Below, piece by piece: positions 1 to 7,652 of a DNA stretch of 50,420 nt. The translations under genes and the position numbers were made by a program. The stretch covers positions 1 to 50,420 of the forward strand of contig NZ_JASSVS010000017.1 in NCBI RefSeq assembly GCF_030250645.1, written 5' to 3'. This stretch comes from Marinobacter azerbaijanicus (GTDB lineage: Bacteria; Pseudomonadota; Gammaproteobacteria; Pseudomonadales; Oleiphilaceae). The stretch's first letter is position 1. Each line of letters opens with the position of its first letter. Below the pieces are notes generated by a model. The model was not told where the DNA came from. It was given only the letters and a program-made list of their open reading frames with translations, and did not search any database.

Positions 1-2
1 TT

Positions 3-263
3 GCCCTTGGCATCCTCGTACTGAAGCAGGTACCGGCCATTGCTTCTGCATTGGGCGGTGGTGTGGCATTGGCAACTCAGGGCGCTCTGGGCTCTGCTAT
101 GTCCGCGATGCGTCCCTCAGCAATCCGCCGTCAGTATCGCGGCCTTCAACGTGATGCACGCTTAGCAGGCAGTGCGGCAACCTCTCCTTACCGTGGCGCC
201 AAGTCTGCCTATCGTGCCTACCAGAAGCGATTCGGTGCTGGCAACACGATGACAGGAGGCTAA
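3..263 (+). CDS. VirB6/TrbL-type conjugation protein, C-terminal end (5' truncated by window)
   Basis: The reading frame is open from the first bases of the window and ends at 263, so only the last 86 or so residues are present. The segment PAIASALGGGVALATQGA followed by a basic, Tyr/Arg-rich tail is typical of the C-terminus of VirB6/TrbL polytopic inner-membrane proteins of type IV secretion systems. In the family this protein forms part of the inner-membrane channel. An internal TTG at 51 is not the true start, because homologous sequence continues upstream of it. The gene is followed at 4 bp by a small membrane protein gene and then by an oriT-like region, which supports a conjugative element. 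The main doubt is the exact subfamily. Confidence 0.75.
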   Translation, partial: ALGILVLKQVPAIASALGGGVALATQGALGSAMSAMRPSAIRRQYRGLQRDARLAGSAATSPYRGAKSAYRAYQKRFGAGNTMTGG

Positions 264-266
264 GTC

Positions 267-560
267 ATGAATACCAATATCAAGTGGTTAGATACCTGGC
301 GCGTCCGTGTGGCGCGGGTAAAGCGTGGGGTGGGGCTAGTCATCTCGGGCCTGTTACTAGTGGTGGGTATCCTGTTGTCTGTGGCGTTGCTCCCTGAACT
401 GCCTGGTTTGGTCAGCGTCGCTCTTGCTGGCGATGGCGAGGCTGCTCGTACCCTGTTTGTCTGTGTGGCCGGTATTGCCGTGTGCGTGCTCCAGTGGCTA
501 TGGCGCGCAGCGATATACCCCGAACTCCGGCGTGCTACATCACAGGAGGAGACGCCATGA
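267..560 (+). CDS. Small membrane protein of the conjugation region
   Basis: This is a 97-residue protein with a basic N-terminus and two hydrophobic stretches (about residues 23-45 and 60-80), so it probably spans the inner membrane twice. It starts 4 bp after the VirB6-like gene and its stop codon overlaps the ATG of the next gene (ATGA), so the three genes look co-transcribed. I do not recognise a named family. Small membrane proteins at this position in conjugation operons may act as accessory transfer or entry-exclusion factors, but that is only a positional inference. Confidence 0.55.
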   Translation: MNTNIKWLDTWRVRVARVKRGVGLVISGLLLVVGILLSVALLPELPGLVSVALAGDGEAARTLFVCVAGIAVCVLQWLWRAAIYPELRRATSQEETP

Positions 561-751
561 GCTACCGCCGTTTGACACCCGAGGAGATCGAGGAACTGCG
601 AGCCGAGATGCGCGCCGCCGGGCAGTGGATGAAAGATGAGATGGCCAGGCGCCGGCGCGAGCGGGGAGAGACGAATGCGGCTGAGACAAGTGCCTCCCCT
701 ATTACTAATGGCGAAGCCTACCGATCAGCCCCTGGCGACGAGCAGGTTTGA
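557..751 (+). CDS. Small charged hypothetical protein
   Basis: This is a 64-residue ORF starting at the ATG that overlaps the stop of the upstream gene by 4 bp. The start at 557 is preferred over an upstream in-frame ATG at 482 because of the ATGA coupling and a GGAGGAGA ribosome site just before it. The N-terminal half (SYRRLTPEEIEELRAEM) is a highly charged predicted helix. The last part is coded by DNA holding the first copy of a repeat that recurs at 767 and 881, so its C-terminus may be incidental. Function unknown; probably the last gene of the transfer operon before the oriT region. Confidence 0.5.
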   Translation: MSYRRLTPEEIEELRAEMRAAGQWMKDEMARRRRERGETNAAETSASPITNGEAYRSAPGDEQV

Positions 752-900
752 GACAGGTCCATGCGTATTACTATTGGCGAAGCCCTTGGGGTCAAGGATG
801 GCAATGCCGCCAATAGCACATGCAGCTTTTCGTGCGCACGAAATTTCTGAATGTTCCAAAGGTGTTCAGGGTCCGTGCGTATTACTAATGGTGAAGCCTA
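701..900 (+). repeat. Three spaced direct repeats upstream of oriT
   Basis: A sequence close to ATTACTAATGGCGAAGCCTA occurs at 701-720, 767-785 and 881-900, all in the same orientation. The second and third copies share further upstream bases (GTCCRTGCGT). The spacing is irregular (66 and 114 bp), so this is neither CRISPR nor a tandem array. The copies flank the end of a transfer-region ORF and lie just before the nic-like repeats. They could be sites for a plasmid-type DNA-binding protein; this is inferred from position only. Confidence 0.6.
828..843. promoter_or_regulatory. 16-bp perfect palindrome, copy 1 (candidate operator)
   Basis: TTTCGTGCGCACGAAA is a perfect palindrome and recurs identically at 1055-1070. 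A looser relative, centred near TACGTA, lies around 948-963. Two identical palindromes in a gene-free transfer region suggest operators for a dimeric repressor controlling the transfer genes on either side. The repressor is not identified; the RHH protein at 1184 is one candidate. Confidence 0.6.
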
Positions 901-980
901 ACGCGTATACCTGTGATTGCTAGCCTCTCCCGAGGGGGGCGCCATTTTTCTTACGTACGAAAAGAAAGTATGGGTTTAGG

Positions 981-1106
981 GCTAGGGCAGGATTCGCGGG
1001 CTGGTACCACAACGTACCGCTGGTTGTGGGGGGCATAGTGGTAGGTCGGTGAGATTTCGTGCGCACGAAATTTGGGGGCGGTTGTGAAGCTAGGGCAGGA
1101 TTCGCG
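981..1106 (-). other. oriT: Candidate origin of transfer (RP4/MOBP-like), two nic-like repeats
   Basis: GCTAGGGCAGGATTCGCG occurs twice, at 981-998 and 1089-1106. On the minus strand each contains ATCCTGCCC, which matches the nick region of RP4-type (IncP, MOBP) origins, where cleavage falls in ATCCTG/C. The second copy reads ACTTC-N4-ATCCTGCCC on the minus strand, matching RP4 also in the ACTTC just upstream. The implied nick positions are between 1095 and 1096, and between 987 and 988. A gene for a MobC-like ribbon-helix-helix protein begins 77 bp away, the usual neighbour of such an origin. No relaxase gene is in the window, so which enzyme would act here is unknown. Confidence 0.65.
1055..1070. 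promoter_or_regulatory. 16-bp perfect palindrome, copy 2 (candidate operator)
   Basis: Identical to the palindrome at 828-843, here placed between the two nic-like repeats and about 115 bp upstream of the MobC-like gene. One more base pair of symmetry (A1054/T1071) extends this copy. It is a likely site for autoregulation of the mobilisation operon or for a relaxosome protein. Confidence 0.6.
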
Positions 1107-1183
1107 AAGTGTCAGCCGTTGCCGGCAGGGCGCTGGCATTTGGTACCAGATTTGGAGAGCGACACGCAGTGGAGGGTGACACC

Positions 1184-1714
1184 GTGACAGAAGCAGCAGT
1201 GGTCAAAACCAGGCTGACATCGGCCGAGAAGGAAGCCTGGCAGCGTCTGTGTGAGGCATCTGGCCGCTCGGAGTCAGATGTACTGAGGGAGATGATCCAA
1301 CGCGTTTGTGGAGAGAGCATCGCTGAAGAGGGGCGGGACATGATGCGAGGCCCCAAGTCCTGCAAGTTATCGGTTCGGCTGACTCGGCAGGAGCAGGATT
1401 TGATCACAGAGCGGGCCGCTTACGAGGGCTTTCCGAATCGCACTCGTTGGGCTTCGGCGCTGATTCGGGCGACGCTGCTACGTCAGCCGGTCATGAACGA
1501 AGAAGAGCGCTCGGCCTTGATCCAAGCATCTTTCGCACTGACCGACGTCATTGAAAACGCTGGCGGTACCCAGCTGGGTTTGCCTCGCATGCGGATTAAG
1601 GATCAGGGCCAGGGAGAAATCAGCATCAAGGAGCTACAGGACAGAGTGCGGGAGGTTAATGAGCGCGTGATGGCACTGGTCTCCGGTGGGCGAAAGCGTT
1701 GGAATCTGGTGTGA
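1184..1714 (+). CDS. MobC/TraJ-like mobilisation accessory protein (ribbon-helix-helix type)
   Basis: This is a 176-residue protein from a GTG start at 1184, chosen because GGAGG lies 8 bp before it; an ATG 75 bp upstream in the same frame lacks a ribosome site. It has two stretches resembling ribbon-helix-helix segments: VVKTRLTSAEKEAWQRLCEA near the N-terminus and KLSVRLTRQEQDLITERAA in the middle, followed by a helix-rich C-terminal part. This layout fits MobC/TraJ-type accessory proteins that bind oriT and load the relaxase. The oriT-like repeats lie immediately upstream. No relaxase gene follows; instead a small ORF and then oppositely oriented defence genes come next, so the mobilisation operon may have been cut by insertion of the defence cargo. 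Confidence 0.65.
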   Translation: MTEAAVVKTRLTSAEKEAWQRLCEASGRSESDVLREMIQRVCGESIAEEGRDMMRGPKSCKLSVRLTRQEQDLITERAAYEGFPNRTRWASALIRATLLRQPVMNEEERSALIQASFALTDVIENAGGTQLGLPRMRIKDQGQGEISIKELQDRVREVNERVMALVSGGRKRWNLV

Positions 1715-1730
1715 GAATAGGAGAATGGAA

Positions 1731-2006
1731 ATGCCGCGATATAGTTTCAAGATCGATCCGTGCCCTCAAGAAGACGGCTATGGCTGGGTCCTGAGGTACT
1801 TTGAGGATGATTGGGAGATCCCAGGATATGAGATCTTTGCTGTACCTCACGATGTTGAATGGATGAAGAGAGTTGAATACGAAAATGCCAAGTTTTCCGG
1901 AGAGCTATGGGTCGAAGAGATGGTAGAAGGAGGAGTGAATGTAGTAGAAGCTCAGGCTGAGAGCGAGCCAGACCCTGGTCAACTGAGCTTCAAGCTCGAA
2001 AGATAA
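1731..2006 (+). CDS. Hypothetical acidic protein of the transfer region
   Basis: This is a 91-residue acidic protein (many Asp/Glu, with YSFKIDPCPQEDGYGWVLRYFEDDWEIPGYE at the start). Two in-frame ATGs exist at 1725 and 1731; the second is preferred because AGGAG at 1719-1723 is well spaced from it. It follows the MobC-like gene by 16 bp and is probably co-transcribed. No domain is recognised. Its end at 2006 faces the end of the nuclease gene on the other strand, so this is the right border of the transfer block. Confidence 0.5.
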   Translation: MPRYSFKIDPCPQEDGYGWVLRYFEDDWEIPGYEIFAVPHDVEWMKRVEYENAKFSGELWVEEMVEGGVNVVEAQAESEPDPGQLSFKLER

Positions 2007-2055
2007 TTGAAAGTGTGTCCAAGCTCCCACATTGCTGCCAACTGGGATTGGCATA

Positions 2056-3165
2056 TCAGTCTATGTCCCAGGCCTGCTTTAGGCGCGTCACTGTATGCTC
2101 CCATTTTGGTGTCGTGGGTTTGCAGACAGTGTTCTGATTGCCGAACAGGCCGACTTCGCTGAATGCCTGCGAGGCAGGGAGTGAAGCGATCCAGCGGACC
2201 GGCACGAGATATTCCGCTGCCTCCTCGTCGTCTTCATCGGTCGCCCGGTGGATCTGCGGGTACTCGGTGGCCGTAGTTAGATCCTGGAGTCGCTGACTTC
2301 CCTGCTCGGTTTGCACCGTGAAATGGTCGCCTCGGCAACGCTCCCCGGTCACCTCGGCCACTCCTACATAGCCGGTTTTGGGGATGTTAACCCAGACCCG
2401 GTCTCCCTCCGAGAGCATGGCGAGGGTCTTCGAGTACCAGGCCGCACCGCCGCCGGCGATGAAGCCATGGCGACGTGCCAGCTCCCAGGGGCGGTTATCG
2501 CCGAAGGAAGCGTAGAACTCGCCGTTCCAAGGCTCCTTACGTGCCTTGCGGGCGGCCGGCTGGGGTGGTTCGTCCGGATCGATCATCCAGGCGCGGCTCA
2601 GGTAATGATTGCCCTGATCTTCGAAGGCGGCGAAGAACATGGCGTTGATCGAGAGCTGGGCATGCTCATTGAGGTAGTTGATGATCCGTTCACTGCTAGC
2701 GTCGAGCTGAGTGGCCACGACCACCAATTGGTGATTCTCGTTGAGGGTGACACTGTCCAGCGGGATGCCGAACTTGGCCTCGAAGGCGTCCTCGAGAGAC
2801 GGATGAGGGCGCTGATAGCGTTCAGCGAAAGCCTGGTAGATCTCGATCAGCTGGTAGTCGGCCAGGGTGACGACCCAGGAGGCATAGTCGATAGCCTGAG
2901 CCACCACGTCGCGGGGTGTCTTGTCGCGCTTGAGTTCGATGACGATGACCGTGCCGTTGGCATCGATAGCCAGTAGGTCGATCAGCTTGTCGAAGCCGGT
3001 GCGTACCTGCCGGCCAATCAGCAGCCAATCCCGATTGAGGATCGAGACATCCTGCATGATCTGATCTTCCAGTTGCCCCTCGTCGGCGAGCCCCGTGGGC
3101 CGCAGCTTCTGCGGCAGCTCACCCGTAGTACCTGCCAGCTTCCAGATTCCTTGCGCGATGGCCAT
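2056..3165 (-). CDS. NucS/DUF91-like PD-(D/E)XK nuclease family protein
   Basis: This is a 369-residue protein. The N-terminal half holds a PD-(D/E)XK nuclease core: FDKLIDLLAID supplies the catalytic Asp and VIVIELKRDK the ExK pair (about residues 58-83). This arrangement is typical of NucS/DUF91-like endonuclease domains. The C-terminal part (after about residue 215: GDRVWVNIPKTGYVGVAEV) looks like a small beta-rich module, perhaps EVE/PUA-like, as seen in proteins that read modified bases. It lies downstream of abiF and hsdS on the same strand, at the edge of the restriction locus, so an anti-invader role is likely but not shown. A 126-bp gap with a candidate small RNA separates it from abiF. 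It could act alone or with the restriction system. Confidence 0.7.
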   Translation of the reverse strand: MAIAQGIWKLAGTTGELPQKLRPTGLADEGQLEDQIMQDVSILNRDWLLIGRQVRTGFDKLIDLLAIDANGTVIVIELKRDKTPRDVVAQAIDYASWVVTLADYQLIEIYQAFAERYQRPHPSLEDAFEAKFGIPLDSVTLNENHQLVVVATQLDASSERIINYLNEHAQLSINAMFFAAFEDQGNHYLSRAWMIDPDEPPQPAARKARKEPWNGEFYASFGDNRPWELARRHGFIAGGGAAWYSKTLAMLSEGDRVWVNIPKTGYVGVAEVTGERCRGDHFTVQTEQGSQRLQDLTTATEYPQIHRATDEDDEEAAEYLVPVRWIASLPASQAFSEVGLFGNQNTVCKPTTPKWEHTVTRLKQAWDID

Positions 3166-3199
3166 GTTAGCTCGCTTATTCTAATTGGCTATATAAAAC

Positions 3200-3293
3200 C
3201 CTTTGCACGCGTAGAAGGTAGCAACTAAGATACGCTTCAACACGGCCCCTATCGGTGCGACTGCTCGGCAGTAGCGCTGCTTAGGGGTTTTTT
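3200..3293 (+). ncRNA. Candidate AbiF-associated structured small RNA with its own terminator
   Basis: The plus strand of the gap between abiF and the nuclease gene holds two hairpin elements. The first is GCGTA...TACGC (3209-3235). The second is a larger structure in which CCCCTA (3246-3251) pairs with TAGGGG (3282-3287) around an inner stem ACTGC-TCG-GCAGT (3260-3272), followed at once by a T6 tract (3288-3293), as in an intrinsic terminator. No plus-strand gene ends here: the nearest upstream plus gene stops at 2006 and the nuclease gene runs the other way. The terminator must therefore serve a short transcript made in this gap. A TATATA at 3190-3195 with a weak TTAGCT 17 bp upstream could be its promoter, giving an RNA of about 90 nt. 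Conserved RNAs next to abiF genes are known (the abiF motif). The T tract overlaps the abiF stop codon, so the RNA and abiF are convergent. Confidence 0.6.
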
Positions 3294-4302
3294 ATTGTCG
3301 TTCCTTCCATTTCCAATCATGCCAGCCATCAATGATGCCCATTCCCTTCAGGTTAAGCCCTGTCGGCGTCAGGTCTGGAAAGCTAATCAATAGCCCGCTT
3401 AGACGCTGCCACCAGGTAGAGGTAGGGTTTGTCGTCATCAGCAAATGCTGAACGATGCAGAACAGTAGAAACGGGCGCGCCTGGACATGCGAGTCCTGCC
3501 AGGCGTGCTCGAAAAGTGGTACTTCTCCCTGTGCGGGTTTTCGAGGCTGGTCGGCCATGTTCCGGTTCCAGAGACGGCTGTGATGTGCACAAACGTTGCG
3601 CAGATAATTAAGGCTGCGCAGCCAGGAAGCGAAGACGCGACCGTTGCTGATTCCGTATCGAGCGGCGATGGCGTCCTGCTCGCGCTCGCGCATGCCACCA
3701 AACAGGTGCGATAGCGTTCCGAAATCCCAAATCTCGCTAGCAATCCAGATCGGTACGGGCAAGCCATATTTCTTCTTGTGATGCTCAATGAAGGTCTCCT
3801 TCGAGCGATTGATCAGCCTTGCCTGGTTTTCCTGCCATTTATGCAGCGGTGTCAGTCCGGTTTTCTGATCGATTTTTTGGGCGAATTCATCGTGCAGCAG
3901 GGAAGGATTCAAATAGGCGTAAGGGTCCAGCCGCCCCAGCGTATGCGCAATATCCACCCGAAGCCCGACCTCGATACGCTCAAGCCCATCCAGTGCCAGC
4001 AGGCGCAGCCGCTTGTCGAACACATATAGGTCCACCGCCTGCTGAAAGGTGGCGCCAGGCTTGAAGGTGTCGAGCATCAGGTGATCGGTCTTACCTTTCT
4101 TTAGCATGGGAATGCCACTCTTTCTCAACGGAGAACATGCCCCCGAGCGCTGGCGGAAGGCGTACCAGTAACCGCTCAGACGGTAGTAACCAATCCGTTG
4201 CAGGTGTGCCAGAGCCCGCTGCTCATCGGTTATTGTCAGGCCTCGACCTTTAAGCTGCTGTAGCTGTTCAAGGTAACTGAGCCAAGGTTTGTCGTAAGCC
4301 AT
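3292..4302 (-). CDS. abiF: AbiF/Abi_2 family abortive-infection protein (HEPN-type RNase)
   Basis: This is a 336-residue protein with the Abi_2 signature: the N-terminal YDKPWLSYLEQLQQLKGRGL, the GYYRLSGYWYAFR segment, and the C-terminal RNVCAHHSRLWNRNM. The last contains an Rx4H motif (R235/H240) that marks the HEPN ribonuclease core in this family; a second Rx4H (RVDIAH, R115/H120) lies in the conserved ERIEVGLR region. Family members stop phage growth and are proposed to cleave RNA and to be held in check by a nearby small RNA. The start codon overlaps the hsdS stop (TGATG), so abiF is translationally coupled to the type I restriction operon and may act as a second line if restriction fails. 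A terminator-bearing candidate RNA meets the gene's 3' end from the other strand. Confidence 0.88.
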   Translation of the reverse strand: MAYDKPWLSYLEQLQQLKGRGLTITDEQRALAHLQRIGYYRLSGYWYAFRQRSGACSPLRKSGIPMLKKGKTDHLMLDTFKPGATFQQAVDLYVFDKRLRLLALDGLERIEVGLRVDIAHTLGRLDPYAYLNPSLLHDEFAQKIDQKTGLTPLHKWQENQARLINRSKETFIEHHKKKYGLPVPIWIASEIWDFGTLSHLFGGMREREQDAIAARYGISNGRVFASWLRSLNYLRNVCAHHSRLWNRNMADQPRKPAQGEVPLFEHAWQDSHVQARPFLLFCIVQHLLMTTNPTSTWWQRLSGLLISFPDLTPTGLNLKGMGIIDGWHDWKWKERQ

Positions 4303-6071
4303 CAGTTCACCGCCTGTTCCACTACCGTCTCGGCCAACTGGGCGCGGGTCTCGCCGGCTTCACCCAGACGTACCTTGAGCCGGTCGCAGAGGGCCATCAG
4401 CTCTTCAACTTTTTCGACGATGCTCTTTTGCTCTTCCAGCGGAGGTAGGACTACTGGGATTTCTTTCAGCTTGGCAGCTTTTATCCCAGTAGCAGTCATC
4501 CCAGTTGCATTAAAGATGAGTTGTTCCTGAAAAGGAAGAGCCAAGATTTGCATCAGCATGAAGGGAGATATCTCTCTCACATGCCATTGAAAGCAAATCG
4601 CACGTTGTGCCAGTGCGAACTCCTCCTCTAAATCGACATTTGCAGCGTTCCCGAGAGGAGCCTCTGGGGTAAAAAGAGTATCACCTACACGAGGGAATCC
4701 ACGGGTCATCCATGTGTGATAATCTGGCTCTGAAATAAATTCCTCAGGGTCCTTGTCGATATACCCTTTTCGAATGTTCTTGGCAGTGATTAGGCGCTTT
4801 CCACTCCCTACCTTTTTTGGAGTTTTCCCTCTGTAGTCAATGAATTTTGCCGTATTCCCAAGCCTCACCCACACCCAAGACCTTGGTATGGTTAAGTAAG
4901 CCTCTTCAGTATTTACCGCTCCAGAAGCTTTCGTTTTCATTCCTTCTTCACGTTTTAGCCTATCCCTTTCAGCTAGAATCTCATCCAACAAGGCGCTGGC
5001 GTGCTTGTCGTTGAGACTCTGCGGCACCAGTCGCCCCATCACCGCCAATTGGAGGATGGCCTTCTTGAGCTTGTCGATGCTGGCCTCGGTAGTGAAGAGG
5101 GTATCGAAATGCTCTGCCACGCGGGCCCAGTTCTCGGCTAGCTCTGCGGCATCTGTGGAGTGCGTGAGTGCATCGAGAAGGGTGTCGACCAGCACCTCAT
5201 GGGCTTCCAGCTGGTCGCCAACCTCCTGTTCCAACCGATCGCAGAGTGCCATCAGCTCATCGACTTTTTCGACGATGCGGTGTTGTTCAGGAAGAGGTGG
5301 TACAGGTATCAGGATGGTTTTCAAATTTCCTGTGGAGATTCTAAATCGCGTAGCCCCTTTTCCATAGGATTCAACTTGATTGCGACATGTTGTAGAGTTT
5401 AATGCATGGACAACGTATTGCTGATTCAGCATCTCCTCTGTTCTTAGAATGGCTACGTCTACAGCTGTAATGCAGTCCTGCATTAATCCAGGAAAAACTG
5501 TCGCTCTTCCTATTGGGCTGGGCAGCCGAGCGATCAGTATGTCGCCAGCATTGATTCTAGAGCATTTTAGTCTAGCAAAAGTTTCTGAATTGATGTATTT
5601 TCTTGAAGTATTCTTGAATTCGCCAACGCCAATGTCTGCCAATTGAAGAAGGCGGATAGAACCAGTTGGGTCTTGATCCTTACTTTCAATCCAGTCTCCA
5701 TCAAAGAGGGGAAAGGGTGCCAGCTGGTCAACGGGTGACCATTTCCAATTATCAGGAATGTCGAAAGGAGCGGTATAGCCACCTGGTTTTTCCTTGAGCT
5801 TCTTCGGCTTCCTGACCTTCCCTTCCTCGACCAGCCTCGCTTTCTCCTCAGCGATCTTTTCCAGCAGCACACTTGCGGGTTCGTCGCTTGGGTCCTGCTT
5901 CACCAGCTTTCCGCGCACGGCCAGCTCCAAGATCAGTTCGCGCAGCTTCTTGATGCCGGTGAGTTCGATTTTCCCGTTCTTACCCGATGCGCCACGTCCC
6001 GTGCCGCTCTTGTGCGTCACGGCGCCGGTCCAGAGATCGAGGTGGTCGGTGATCAGCTCCTGAGCGCTCAT
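4302..6071 (-). CDS. hsdS: Type I restriction-modification specificity subunit HsdS
   Basis: This is a 589-residue S subunit with the usual duplicated layout: a conserved N-terminal helix (GIKKLRELILELAVRGKLV), target-recognition domain 1, a central conserved coiled helix (LPEQHRIVEKVDELMALCDRLE), a second copy of the LKKAILQLAVMGRLVPQ helix, target-recognition domain 2, and a final LEEQKSIVEKVEELMALCDRL helix. It sets the DNA sequence methylated by HsdM and cut by HsdR. Both recognition domains are clearly more AT-rich than the conserved parts, as expected for exchanged specificity modules. The gene overlaps hsdM by 4 bp (ATGA) and abiF by 1 bp (TGATG). It appears intact. Confidence 0.95.
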   Translation of the reverse strand: MSAQELITDHLDLWTGAVTHKSGTGRGASGKNGKIELTGIKKLRELILELAVRGKLVKQDPSDEPASVLLEKIAEEKARLVEEGKVRKPKKLKEKPGGYTAPFDIPDNWKWSPVDQLAPFPLFDGDWIESKDQDPTGSIRLLQLADIGVGEFKNTSRKYINSETFARLKCSRINAGDILIARLPSPIGRATVFPGLMQDCITAVDVAILRTEEMLNQQYVVHALNSTTCRNQVESYGKGATRFRISTGNLKTILIPVPPLPEQHRIVEKVDELMALCDRLEQEVGDQLEAHEVLVDTLLDALTHSTDAAELAENWARVAEHFDTLFTTEASIDKLKKAILQLAVMGRLVPQSLNDKHASALLDEILAERDRLKREEGMKTKASGAVNTEEAYLTIPRSWVWVRLGNTAKFIDYRGKTPKKVGSGKRLITAKNIRKGYIDKDPEEFISEPDYHTWMTRGFPRVGDTLFTPEAPLGNAANVDLEEEFALAQRAICFQWHVREISPFMLMQILALPFQEQLIFNATGMTATGIKAAKLKEIPVVLPPLEEQKSIVEKVEELMALCDRLKVRLGEAGETRAQLAETVVEQAVN

Positions 6072-7573
6072 GCCGGCACCTCCGCCTGCTGCGGGGTGGC
6101 CTGGTCCTTAGACGCATGGTTGAGCGCATCGCCGAGCACGGTCTTTAGTTGGTCACGCAGCTCCTGGATCTCGGCCTGCTGGCGAGCGTATTGCGCAAGC
6201 AGCTCGTCCGGATCGTGGCTGACCTGCTCTTCTTGCCAAGGGTTCTTGATGTCGAGGTTGTAGTTGCGTGCCTTGATCTCCTCGATGCCGACCTTCCAGG
6301 CCTGTTCGGTTTCCTGGCGGCTGGCGAAGCCATCGGCCTCGTTGCCCCACCAGTCGATCTCGGTGGCGAACTCCTCGACGCGCATGGGCTTGGTCTTGCT
6401 GTAGTTCTTGTAGCCCTCGGGGTAGGGGTGCTCGTAGTACCACACATGTTCGGTCGGCTGGCCCTTGGTGAAGAACAGCAGGTTGGTCTTGATGCCGGTG
6501 TAGGGGTTGAACACGCCGTTGGGCAGGCGAACGATGGTGTGCAGGTTGCACTCGCTGAGCAGCTTTTCCTTGAGGCGCGTCTTCATGCCCTCGCCGAACA
6601 GGAAACCATCCGGCAGCACCACGGCGGCGCGGCCATCCTGCTTCAGCAGACGAATGAACAACGCCATGAACAGGTCGGCGGTCTCACGGGTGCGGAATTC
6701 CGCCGGGAAGTGGTTCTCGATGCCGTCTTCCTCGGTGCCGCCGAACGGCGGGTTGGCAACGATCACATCGACCCGCTCCTTCGGGCCCCAGTCCCGATAG
6801 GGACGGTTCAGGGTGTTGTCGTGACGAATCTGGCTGGGGACCTCGATGCCGTGCAGGATCATGTTGGTGGTGGCCAGCAGGTGCGGCAGCGGTTTCTTCT
6901 CCCAGCCGTAGATGCTGTGTTGCAGCGTCTGCTCGTCGGCGGGCGTCTGCACATAATGTTTGCGCTTGTGCTCGATGGCGCAGGTGAGGAAGCCGCCGGT
7001 GCCGCAGGCCGGGTCCATCACGCTCTCGGCAAGCTTGGGATCGACGCGGTTGACCATGAACTCGGTCACGGCGCGGGGCGTATAGAATTCCCCGGCATTA
7101 CCGGCGCTTTGCAGGTCCTTGAGGATCTGCTCGTACATGTCGCCGAAGGCGTGACGCTGCTGAGATGCGTTGAAGTCGATGCCTTCCTGAATGCGGTTGA
7201 TCACCTGGCGCAGCAGATGGCCGGACTTCATGTAGTTGTAGGCATCCTCGAACACGCTGCGGATGACGGCGGCGCGAGCGTCGCCGCCGGCATCCAGCTG
7301 TTGCAGCCCGGGAAAGAGGGTGTTGTCGATGAAGCTCTTCAGGCCCTCGCCAGTCAGCCCCTCCGGGTCGGCGGCCCAACTGCTCCAGCGCAATTGCTCG
7401 GGGATGGGGCTGACGTAGTCGTCGTAGTCCAGCTCCCATTCCTGTTCGCGGTCATCGTAGATCTTCAGAAACAGCATCCAGACCAGCTGGCCGATGCGCT
7501 GGGCGTCGCCGTCGACGCCGACGTCCTTGCGCATGATGTCCTGGATGCTCTTGATGGTGGTGCTGATGCTCAT
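6068..7573 (-). CDS. hsdM: Type I restriction-modification DNA methyltransferase subunit HsdM
   Basis: This is a 501-residue N6-adenine methylase. The start at MSISTTIKSI is chosen because family similarity begins there; an upstream in-frame ATG would add 35 residues of unlikely sequence. An N-terminal HsdM helical domain (MRKDVGVDGDAQRIGQLVWMLF) is followed by the methylase core with the SAM-binding motif DPACGTGGF (187-195) and the catalytic NPPF (274-277). With HsdS it methylates the target; with HsdR it restricts unmodified DNA. It is separated from hsdR by 79 bp and overlaps hsdS by 4 bp. A long opposite-strand ORF over this gene is a GC-rich shadow. Confidence 0.96.
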   Translation of the reverse strand: MSISTTIKSIQDIMRKDVGVDGDAQRIGQLVWMLFLKIYDDREQEWELDYDDYVSPIPEQLRWSSWAADPEGLTGEGLKSFIDNTLFPGLQQLDAGGDARAAVIRSVFEDAYNYMKSGHLLRQVINRIQEGIDFNASQQRHAFGDMYEQILKDLQSAGNAGEFYTPRAVTEFMVNRVDPKLAESVMDPACGTGGFLTCAIEHKRKHYVQTPADEQTLQHSIYGWEKKPLPHLLATTNMILHGIEVPSQIRHDNTLNRPYRDWGPKERVDVIVANPPFGGTEEDGIENHFPAEFRTRETADLFMALFIRLLKQDGRAAVVLPDGFLFGEGMKTRLKEKLLSECNLHTIVRLPNGVFNPYTGIKTNLLFFTKGQPTEHVWYYEHPYPEGYKNYSKTKPMRVEEFATEIDWWGNEADGFASRQETEQAWKVGIEEIKARNYNLDIKNPWQEEQVSHDPDELLAQYARQQAEIQELRDQLKTVLGDALNHASKDQATPQQAEVPA

Positions 7574-7652
7574 GGGAATCTCGTCTCGATAACCGAAAGC
7601 GCGCCGGTGTGGCTGCCGGCGCGTAGAATGCGACGTATTGTACCTAGCTGGG

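Noticed and set aside
701..900. CRISPR-like repeats before oriT
   Set aside because: Only three imperfect copies with unequal spacing (66 and 114 bp).
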